Positions 7,419 through 12,761 of a stretch of 18,408 nt of DNA are shown here, piece by piece. Numbering within the stretch: the first letter of the stretch is position 1; every line of letters starts with the position of its first letter. Where the stretch lies: positions 1 to 18,408 of the forward strand of contig JASHSZ010000375.1 in the NCBI GenBank assembly GCA_030040815.1. Direction: 5' to 3'. The translations under genes were made by a program, and so were the position numbers. The notes under the pieces are model-generated. The model was not told the DNA's origin. It was given only the letters and a program-made list of their open reading frames with translations, and did not search any database. This DNA is from Streptosporangiaceae bacterium. Lineage in GTDB: Bacteria > Actinomycetota > Actinomycetes > Streptosporangiales > Streptosporangiaceae.

Positions 7419-7501
7419 ACTTTCTCCCAGATGAGGTTGGCGCAGAATGCGACGGCGAGGATCAACGCGATCAGATGCAGTTCGAGGTGGAGGGCGGCGA
7501 A
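7415..7501 (-). pseudogene. Residual hydrophobic frame, start codon missing
   Basis: These 28 codons read FAALHLELHLIALILAVAFC then ANLIWEKV and stop in a TGA that overlaps the GTG of the next gene (GTGA), an arrangement typical of translational coupling. The segment looks like a transmembrane helix of a small protein. There is no ATG or GTG in frame after the upstream stop at 7502-7504, only TTG/CTG, so this is probably the 3' end of a small membrane-protein gene whose 5' end has been lost or shifted out of frame. Confidence 0.35.
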
Positions 7502-7990
7502 TCACCCTCGTCCGCCACCGCTCAGGCACCGCCGCTGCACCTCCTGCTGGATCTCCATGTCCCGCTGCGCACGCTGGGTCCGCTTCTCGGCAGTCGCCGG
7601 GAGGCTGGCCGTGATGATCACCCTGATCCAGCCCGGGAGGAAGCCGAGCAGGACGCCCGCCCAGGTACGGCCCTGCTACTCGACTGCGAACGCGCCGACG
7701 ATGGTGTCCTCGTCATCTCGTTCATCGCGTCCGTGATCGACCAGGAGGAGCCCTCCGAGTTGACCGCGAGGTGGTAGTCCTCGGCCGGATACTGCGGGTA
7801 GACGGTTGTCGTCACTGCCGCCCGTGCTCAGGTCGTTGGCGATGGACCGGTCGTCACTGTTGAGGCTGCCCTGGTTGCCGCGGGGGTCCGTGATGAAGTT
7901 GCCGGACGGCCCAAACGACGGGCAGTTATTGCTGTACGACACGGTGAGCGGGCCGTTGCGCACGTTAAAGGGCGCCCTGTTCTCGATGCC
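7502..7990 (-). pseudogene. Broken gene(s): extracytoplasmic domain plus membrane/coiled-coil remnant
   Basis: Reading the minus strand from 7990, GIENRAPFNVRNGPL and TVSYSNNCPSFGPSGNF are in one frame. After a frame change near 7808-7815 the sequence goes on as TTTVYPQYPAEDYHLAVNSE and SWSIT. In order and wording this resembles a small secreted beta-rich domain I know from actinobacterial lipoprotein-like proteins (pattern GxGIEN ... FxVSYSxxC...SGNF ... YxLxVNSECSW); this is recognition from memory. The N-terminus is lost: an in-frame TGA lies just before PGIEN. After a TAG at 7676-7678 the first frame continues as TWAGVLLGFLPGWIRVIITA followed by a charged coiled-coil-like stretch (EKRTQRAQRDMEIQQEVQRR), which may be a second, separate membrane gene. 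As read, no intact protein is encoded. Confidence 0.45.
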
Positions 7991-8172
7991 CGGTCAGCTG
8001 AGCGTGAAGTGGACAGCGGGCGCTGCTGAGCTCGGTGACGCGGGCCGGTCGCCGTAGCAGGCATGCCGGGATCTTCTGTACTCACAGTGGGGTTCCCCTC
8101 CCTATGCACGCGATTGCACGCGTGCCTGCGTATTTGATGCGGGGAGAGAATGATTGGTTTACATGCACGACG

Positions 8173-8190
8173 TAAATGCCCGAGCATTTA
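8173..8190. terminator. Hairpin directly after the helix-turn-helix remnant
   Basis: TAAATGC (8173-8179) and GCATTTA (8184-8190) form a perfect 7-bp stem with a 4-base loop. On the minus strand it begins one base after the TGA at 8192-8194. Position and symmetry suggest a transcription terminator or 3' stabilising hairpin for the minus-strand gene. There is no T-tract, and the AT-rich composition is unusual for the window. Confidence 0.4.
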
Positions 8191-8191
8191 G

Positions 8192-8498
8192 TCAGCGGGC
8201 TCGATTGGTGTCCCGCATGCAGCGCCGTACGGTCGCCTGGCCGATGCCGAACTTCACGACGATGACCGGAGCGCTGCGTCCGTCCGCATGCATCTGCAGC
8301 GTGGCGGCACGGCGCCAGGTCGCCGGTCCATCCGGACCCTCTTGGCCAGCTCAAGGGCCTCGGTGCGCCTCATGCCGGCACGGCCGGGCGCCTGTAGTCG
8401 GCCAGCTCGGTTACGTCAGCGCGCAGCAGGTAGCCGTCCAGGCCGTAGCGGTCGATGATCACGGTCACCACTTGCAAGCCGGATAACCACTGGCCCAT
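8192..8498 (-). pseudogene. Small helix-turn-helix-like protein gene, frameshifted
   Basis: A protein of about 100 residues can be assembled from two or three frames. The first part, from about 8498, is LQVVTVIIDRYGLDGYLLRA then DVTELADYRRPAVPA, ending at a TGA that overlaps the next ATG (ATGA, 8370-8373). The second is MRRTEALELAKRVR. After another frame change near 8325-8335 comes GPATWRRAATLQMHADG then APVIVVKFGIGQATVRRCMR, stopping at 8192. The last segment resembles a helix-turn-helix of the kind found in resolvases and small regulators (IxxKFGIGxATVRR). Either one gene with two frame changes or two short overlapping genes plus one frame change would explain it; I prefer a decayed single gene. 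It is antisense and divergent to the kinase gene, whose preferred start is 28 bases away. Confidence 0.4.
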
Positions 8499-8526
8499 GC
8501 TTCCGCGGCTGAGATTGACTTCGACG

Positions 8527-9465
8527 GTGGCCGACGTCCTGCACGACGACGAAATCCCGATCGACACGGGGCTGGTTCGCGCTCTGGTTAACCGGGCCAT
8601 GCCTGGCTACGCCGATCTGCCCATTCGACGGCTCGATGCCAGCGGCTCGTCGAACGCTCAGCTCCGTCTCGGGAACGATCTCCTCGTCCGGCTGCCGCGC
8701 CAGCCCGGCGGATCGGCCACCATCGCGAAAGAGGCCAGGTGGCTGCCGGTTCTAGCGCCTTGGTTGCCCGTTGGCGTCCCCGAGGTGGTCGCGTTGTTCG
8801 AACCTGACTGCGGTTACCCGGAAAGCTGGTCGGTGGTCCGCTGGATCGACGGTGAACACCCCGAGGTCGTCACGCCCGAGACGCCCGCCGACCCACGACG
8901 GGAAGACCTGGCGGCGGACCTTGCCGAGGTGGTAAAGGCCCTGAGTCAGGCCGAGGTACCGAGCGAGGCCGTCAGCGATCCGGCCCTGTACTGGTACCGA
9001 GGTGAGCCACTCGCCACCATGGACCCGGTGACCAGGCGGAACATCGAGCTCTGCCGGGCGCTGGGTGACTTCGAGCTCGACCTTGACGCCGCCGAACGGC
9101 TCTGGCACGAGGCCATGACGCTACCCGGGACGACAGACCGGCCGACGCCACGGTGGTACCACGCCGACCTAGCCGCGGAGAACCTGCTAGTGCGGGACGG
9201 GCGGTTGGCGGCGGTGCTGGACTTCGGCGGACTGGCGATCGGCGATCCTGCCGTCGACCTGGCCGTAGCCTGGGAAGTCCTGGATTCGCGGGCCAGGGAG
9301 ATCTTCCGCAGCAAACTCGGCGTCGACGACGCAACGTGGCTGCGAGGCCGAGCCTGGGCTCTCTGCATCACGCTGATGATCTGGTACTACTGGACGACCA
9401 TGCCCCAGCGCAGATCCAGCCGAATTGCGATCGGTCGTAACGTCCTCGCCGACTTCGGCCACTGA
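8527..9465 (+). CDS. Aminoglycoside/choline kinase-fold phosphotransferase
   Basis: The protein has 312 residues with the preferred GTG start. LPIRRLDASGSSNAQLRLG (31-49) matches the nucleotide-binding N-lobe and LLVRLPRQPGGSATIAKEARWL (52-73) carries the lobe's basic and acidic residues. The catalytic loop is YHADLAAENLLV (H212, D214, N219) and the metal-binding DFG is VLDFGGLAIGDPAVDLA (D232). All residues for ATP phosphotransfer are present. The family includes antibiotic kinases, but most chromosomal members act on unknown small molecules, so resistance should not be assumed. The start is uncertain: the frame is open to ATG 8455, but the family N-terminus (HDDEIPIDTGLVRALV) fits GTG 8527; ATG 8497 is an alternative. 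No clear ribosome binding site is seen. The stop is 11 bases from the stop of the convergent LLM gene. Confidence 0.85.
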   Translation: MADVLHDDEIPIDTGLVRALVNRAMPGYADLPIRRLDASGSSNAQLRLGNDLLVRLPRQPGGSATIAKEARWLPVLAPWLPVGVPEVVALFEPDCGYPESWSVVRWIDGEHPEVVTPETPADPRREDLAADLAEVVKALSQAEVPSEAVSDPALYWYRGEPLATMDPVTRRNIELCRALGDFELDLDAAERLWHEAMTLPGTTDRPTPRWYHADLAAENLLVRDGRLAAVLDFGGLAIGDPAVDLAVAWEVLDSRAREIFRSKLGVDDATWLRGRAWALCITLMIWYYWTTMPQRRSSRIAIGRNVLADFGH

Positions 9466-9476
9466 ATTAGCAGCGG

Positions 9477-10358
9477 TCAGTTCTGCAGCGGCAGCATCTC
9501 CGCGACGAAGTCGTTGATAAACCACTCCAGGGTCTCGCCGCCGGCCGGCGCCGCAGGCCGGACCACGAACTTGCTGAGCCCGACCTCGATGTAGGCCTCG
9601 ATCCGGCCGCGAAGCTCGGCCCACGTTCGCGGCAGCAGGCTCGCCGGGTCTACGCCGGGCCGTCGTCGCTCAATCGACCGCGCGAACTCCGGCGTCACCT
9701 CGCCGACTGCGAGGCTGATGCCGTAGTGGTCGGACTCGAGTTCCCGCCCGGCCGCGGCCGCGGCGTCCTCGATCTGTCGCCGCGCCGCGCCCGCCTCGGC
9801 GGGAGTCAGGAAGCTGCCCAGCCAGCCGTCGCCGAACCGGCCCACCCGGCGGAGCCCCTCGGGCGCGCTGCCGCCCAGCCAGATGTCCAGCGGCTTGGCC
9901 GGCTGCGGTCCCACACTCGCCTCCGCAACGGTAAAGAACCGGCCAGAGAACGACACGTTCTGCTGCGTCAGCAGCAGCCGCAGCAGCTCTAGGGACTCGT
10001 CGAACACCGCCGCTCGGCTGCCGTCGACCGGAAACGCGGCGATCTCCGGCCCGCGAGCCGGACGGAGCCCGAACACCGGTAGGACGCGCCCTGGCGCGAG
10101 CGCCGCGAGCGAGGCCAGCTCCTTCGCGACGAGCACGGGATGCCGGCCCGGCAGTACCGCGACGCCAGTGCCCACCTTCAGCCGACTCGTCCGGGCTAGC
10201 ACGTGCGTCATGCCGATGAGCGGCTCGACCAGGTCGCCGTACACCACCTCGCTGAGCCAGAGGGAGTCGACGCCCGCCGTCTCGAGCGGACCCACCGCGG
10301 CGGCGAGCCCTTCCGGCGTGGCGTACGGGCCGAGGCTGATGCCGATGCGTACCTTCAT
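9477..10358 (-). CDS. LLM-class (luciferase-like) oxidoreductase, probably F420-dependent
   Basis: This 293-residue TIM-barrel protein of the bacterial luciferase family is the usual length for single-domain F420 or FMN enzymes. It begins with the strand VRIGISLGPYATPEGL and continues with GVDSLWLSEVVYGDLVEPLI, LKVGTGVAVLPGRHPVLVAK, the SFSGRFFTV segment and DIWLGGSAPEGLRRVGRFGD, all standard landmarks; the C-terminus has GLSKFVVRPAAP. In actinobacteria such proteins mostly use reduced F420 to transfer a hydride, but the cofactor cannot be proved from sequence alone and the substrate is unknown. GGATGGAGG ends one base before the ATG, an unusually short spacing that also occurs at the DUF1810 gene. 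It is divergent from the VOC gene across a 124-base spacer. Confidence 0.85.
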   Translation of the reverse strand: MKVRIGISLGPYATPEGLAAAVGPLETAGVDSLWLSEVVYGDLVEPLIGMTHVLARTSRLKVGTGVAVLPGRHPVLVAKELASLAALAPGRVLPVFGLRPARGPEIAAFPVDGSRAAVFDESLELLRLLLTQQNVSFSGRFFTVAEASVGPQPAKPLDIWLGGSAPEGLRRVGRFGDGWLGSFLTPAEAGAARRQIEDAAAAAGRELESDHYGISLAVGEVTPEFARSIERRRPGVDPASLLPRTWAELRGRIEAYIEVGLSKFVVRPAAPAGGETLEWFINDFVAEMLPLQN

Positions 10359-10450
10359 GCCTCCATCCGATCACAGCGACCCGCTATCCCCGCAATCCTG
10401 ACCAGCGGGCGCGGCTGGGCCGGCCGCAGCGACCCCGTTCCCTCTTGTAG

Positions 10451-10462
10451 CTTGACATCAAG
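10451..10462. promoter_or_regulatory. Inverted repeat CTTGACATCAAG in divergent promoter
   Basis: CTTGA and TCAAG flank a 2-base spacer, 20 bases before the VOC start, in the 124-base region shared by the LLM and VOC genes. It includes TTGACA, a -35 consensus, but no -10 hexamer stands at the right distance and the position would place the start point on the ribosome binding site. An operator is the more reasonable reading, at low confidence. Confidence 0.25.
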
Positions 10463-10482
10463 GCAAACCGGGAGGTGCGGAC

Positions 10483-10839
10483 GTGATTCACCATGTGCAG
10501 CTGGCCTGCCCGGCGGAGTCCGAAGGCGCCTCGCGCGCGTTCTACTCCGGCGTGCTCGGGCTGGACGAGATCGACAAGCCGCCAGCGCTCGTCCGTCGCG
10601 GCGGCTGCTGGTTTCGCGGTCACGGCATCGAATTGCACCTCGGCGTCGAGGAGGACTTCCGGCCAGCCCGCAAGGCGCATCCGGCACTGCTGGTGACCGG
10701 ACTCGACGACTGGGCGGCCCGGCTGACCGCCGCGGGCTACCCGGTCACCATGGACGGCGACTTCCCCGGCATGCGGCGCTTCTATACGACCGATCCACAC
10801 GGTAACCGGCTCGAATTCCTCGAGCCAGTTCCGGACTAG
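10483..10839 (+). CDS. VOC (glyoxalase-fold) family protein
   Basis: The 118-residue protein is a single vicinal-oxygen-chelate domain with two beta-alpha-beta-beta-beta modules. It starts MIHHVQLACP with H4 at the first metal position, followed by SRAFYSGVLGLDEIDKP. The second half ends FYTTDPHGNRLEFLEP with E111 at the last metal position; H52 and H66 are further candidate ligands. Single-domain members work as dimers and may be glyoxalases, thiol transferases, dioxygenases or binding/resistance proteins, so the reaction is open. The GTG start is supported by GGGAGG (10470-10475) seven bases upstream. It is divergent from the LLM gene and followed after 41 bases, with a hairpin in the gap, by the Rv2466c-like reductase gene. 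Confidence 0.88.
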   Translation: MIHHVQLACPAESEGASRAFYSGVLGLDEIDKPPALVRRGGCWFRGHGIELHLGVEEDFRPARKAHPALLVTGLDDWAARLTAAGYPVTMDGDFPGMRRFYTTDPHGNRLEFLEPVPD

Positions 10840-10853
10840 CGAGCCGGAATACC

Positions 10854-10869
10854 CAGGCGGAGACGCCTG
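10854..10869. repeat. 6-bp stem-loop between VOC and reductase genes
   Basis: CAGGCG (10854-10859) and CGCCTG (10864-10869) pair around a GAGA loop, 11 bases before the ATG of the reductase gene and where its ribosome binding site would be expected. It may tune translation of that gene, or attenuate transcription weakly since no T-tract follows. It is short enough to be chance. Confidence 0.3.
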
Positions 10870-10880
10870 TTGCCAGCGGC

Positions 10881-11513
10881 ATGACGACACAGCCGGACAC
10901 CACTGAGGACGTGCAATTCTGGTTCGATCCCGTGTGCCCGTGGGCCTGGATCACCTCCCGCTGGATCCTGGAAGTCGAGAAGGTACGGCCGATCCGCCCC
11001 GACTGGCGGATCATGTCGCTCGCGTACCTGAACATCACCCAGCACGAGGGCAAGGACCTGAGCCCCGAGTACCTCGAGCGGATGGGCCGGGCCTGGGGAC
11101 CCGTACGGGTCTGCGCGGCTGCGGCGCAGCACAGCGGACCGGAAATCCTCGGCCCGCTCTACACCGCCCTCGGCACCCGCTTCCACAACGAGGGGCGCCG
11201 CGAGGATCCGGGCGTACTCAAGGAGTCAGTCGCCGAGATCGGCCTGCCTGCCTCGATCGCCGACGCAGCCACCAGCACCGAGTTTGACGACGCGATCAAG
11301 GCCTCCCACCACGAGGCGTTCGACGAGGTCGGCCTAGACGTGGGCACACCCGTCGTCCGGATCCGCGGCAAGGCGCTGTTCGGGCCCGTCATCACGCCCG
11401 CCCCGAAGGGCGAGGCGGCCGGGCGGCTCTGGGACGGCCTGTCGCTGGTGGCCGAGGCAGACGGCTTTTTCGAGCTCAAGCGGACGCGCGACCGCAAGCC
11501 GAGTTTCGAGTAG
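10881..11513 (+). CDS. Rv2466c-like DsbA-fold (mycothiol-dependent) reductase, CPWA variant
   Basis: The 210-residue protein aligns by eye along its whole length with the mycobacterial mycothiol-dependent nitroreductase Rv2466c: FWFDPVCPWAWITSRWILEV, IMSLAYLN, GRAWGPVRVCAAAAQ, LYTALGTRFHNEG, DVGTPVVRIRGKALFGPV (containing the cis-Pro of the thioredoxin fold) and FFELKRTRD near the end. Rv2466c has a Cys19-Pro-Trp-Cys22 active site; here residues 19-22 are C-P-W-A, so the nucleophilic cysteine is kept and the resolving cysteine is lost. It should work, if at all, by a monothiol mechanism with mycothiol. It is a cytoplasmic DsbA-like fold with no signal peptide. The ATG is 41 bases after the VOC stop, with only a weak AGCGG upstream. 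The DUF952 gene begins 12 bases downstream, so an operon is likely. Confidence 0.88.
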   Translation: MTTQPDTTEDVQFWFDPVCPWAWITSRWILEVEKVRPIRPDWRIMSLAYLNITQHEGKDLSPEYLERMGRAWGPVRVCAAAAQHSGPEILGPLYTALGTRFHNEGRREDPGVLKESVAEIGLPASIADAATSTEFDDAIKASHHEAFDEVGLDVGTPVVRIRGKALFGPVITPAPKGEAAGRLWDGLSLVAEADGFFELKRTRDRKPSFE

Positions 11514-11524
11514 TCGTTCGCGGC

Positions 11525-11872
11525 ATGGCCGAGCTCTTTCACCTCGCAGACCGGGGCGAGTGGCTGACGGCCGTCGCGGCCGGCGAGTACCGCGTCTCGA
11601 CCCGCGGGGTGACGCTGGAGCAGCAGGGTTTCATCCACTGCTCCCTGCGGCACCAGGTGCGCGGCGTGGCTGACGCGATCTTCTCCGACGCCGACGACCT
11701 CGTCCTGCTTCTGATTGACAGCCACCTGGTGGCCGCACCGATCCGCTATGAGGTGCCCGAGCCCGGCGCGGAGGCGTACCCGCACATCTACGGTCCGCTG
11801 CCGGTCAGCGCGGTGACCAGCGTCGTGCCGGTCAGCCGCGATCCGAGCGGGAGGTTCCTGCTGCCTGACTGA
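11525..11872 (+). CDS. DUF952 domain protein
   Basis: The 115-residue protein is a whole DUF952 domain. It opens with the typical ELFHLADRGEWLTAVAAGEY, has GFIHCSLRHQVRGVAD with the conserved IHCS, VLLLIDSHLVAAPIRYE, and YPHIYGPLPVSAV with the conserved HIYGPL. The reaction is not established; the conserved His/Ser/Tyr residues suggest an enzyme pocket. It lies 12 bases after the reductase gene and is probably co-transcribed with it. The ATG is the only sensible start because the domain begins at residue 3. Its 3' end overlaps the DUF1810 gene on the other strand by 41 bases. Confidence 0.87.
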   Translation: MAELFHLADRGEWLTAVAAGEYRVSTRGVTLEQQGFIHCSLRHQVRGVADAIFSDADDLVLLLIDSHLVAAPIRYEVPEPGAEAYPHIYGPLPVSAVTSVVPVSRDPSGRFLLPD

Positions 11873-12299
11873 GGAGGCGCTCGGTCGCTGGGTCGCTGAC
11901 ACCGCCGAAGTACTGATCGAGTACCTGGCCAAAGACGGGCTCGTCCGGGTCGGCGTGGCGGAAGAGCGTCATAGCGGAACGGAGTTTCATGGCGTCGATG
12001 CCGCCGAAGATCTGCTCGGCCGTCCGCCCAGACAGACCCGTGAGGATCTCGGCGCACTCCAGCAGCCGCGGCCCGAGGACGGGGTGCGCCAGGTAGGCGT
12101 CTGCCTCGTCGAGGGAGCTGATGGCATAAAACTTCGACGTCGGGCTCTGGCCAAGGCCCGCGAGCTGCGGGAAGACGTACCACATCCAGTGACTGGTCTT
12201 GCGGCCGGTCCGCACCTCGGCGACGGCATGCTCGTAGCTGCCGCCACCGTCCTGGGCGGCCACGAATCGGTCGAGGTCGAACGGGTCCGGCGTGGGCAC
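11832..12299 (-). CDS. DUF1810 family protein
   Basis: The 155-residue protein is of usual DUF1810 length. Conserved features are FDLDRFVAAQ near the N-terminus, the family hallmark SHWMWYVFPQLAGLGQS, KFYAISSLDEADAYLAHPVLGPRL, and GGIDAMKLRSAMTLFRHADP. The function of this small soluble family is unknown. The GTG at 12299 fits the family N-terminus (PDPFDLDRF) and has GGATGGAGG ending one base before it, the same short spacing as the LLM gene. The frame is open far upstream (to 12740) but that sequence is not family-like. The last 13 codons lie over the 3' end of the DUF952 gene. It is divergent from the 64-residue protein gene across 222 bases in which I see no clear promoter motif. Confidence 0.85.
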   Translation of the reverse strand: MPTPDPFDLDRFVAAQDGGGSYEHAVAEVRTGRKTSHWMWYVFPQLAGLGQSPTSKFYAISSLDEADAYLAHPVLGPRLLECAEILTGLSGRTAEQIFGGIDAMKLRSAMTLFRHADPDEPVFGQVLDQYFGGVSDPATERLLSQAAGTSRSDRG

Positions 12300-12521
12300 G
12301 CCTCCATCCTGGCAGGCGGCGCCGCTGGCCGGACAACCGAGGAGCGGCGACTTCAAAACTGGCCACCTGTCGCGGCCCTTCAAGACCCATGGACACCCGT
12401 GCCCAACACAGCGCGTCGGCCCACGTTCAGCCGAAGGTCCGACCACCGAAACTGTCGTACCCGCCCGGAACAATGTGGTTATGTCCGACCGAACAAGGCG
12501 GCGGCAACCAAGGAGGACGTC

Positions 12522-12716
12522 ATGCATCCGGTGCTGATACAGGCCCTCGCGGCGGAACGGACCAGGGAGAGTCAGGCCCTTGTTTCTGCCGCTGGGCGGG
12601 CGCGCCAGGCTCGGCGCTCGGTTAGCGCACGGGGGTTCGCGCGCAGTCCGCATGCCGCACGTGGCCTGGTATTCCGGCCGGCAGCCCGGTCGCTGCGCGG
12701 CCCAAGGCCGGCCTGA
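12522..12716 (+). CDS. Small basic protein with consensus Shine-Dalgarno (64 aa)
   Basis: The frame begins MHPVLIQALAAERTRESQAL and continues with Arg/Ala-rich sequence (RARQARRSVSARG) to a GPRPA terminus. AAGGAGG (12510-12516) lies five bases before the ATG, the best ribosome binding site in the window, indicating strong translation. I recall many short actinobacterial proteins that start M-x-P-x-L-x-QxLAAExxR and turn basic, so this is probably a member with an unusually long basic tail; that is memory-based. The basic tail could bind nucleic acid or be unstructured. It converges with the aminotransferase-epimerase gene, 45 bases from its stop. Function unknown. Confidence 0.65.
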   Translation: MHPVLIQALAAERTRESQALVSAAGRARQARRSVSARGFARSPHAARGLVFRPAARSLRGPRPA

Positions 12717-12761
12717 ATCAGCGGTCCGGTGCGGGCACAACCCACGTGGCAGGCGGCGTCG

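Noticed and set aside
8105..8125. Two TGCACGCG copies and the palindrome GCACGCGTGC between decayed genes
   Set aside because: The repeats are too short and too few to call a regulatory array; they are noted only as local symmetry.
8527..9465. Antibiotic resistance gene (aminoglycoside phosphotransferase)
   Set aside because: The fold and catalytic residues fit the family, but most chromosomal members act on unknown substrates and nothing in the context points to resistance.
10452..10457. TTGACA as a -35 element for the VOC gene
   Set aside because: No -10 hexamer is found at 16-19 bases, and the start point would fall on or after the GGGAGG ribosome binding site.
12292..12537. Possible coding frame in the spacer between the DUF1810 gene and the 64-residue protein gene
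   Set aside because: It has low-complexity Pro/Arg/Thr content and no ribosome binding site, and it fills a divergent spacer where promoters are expected.
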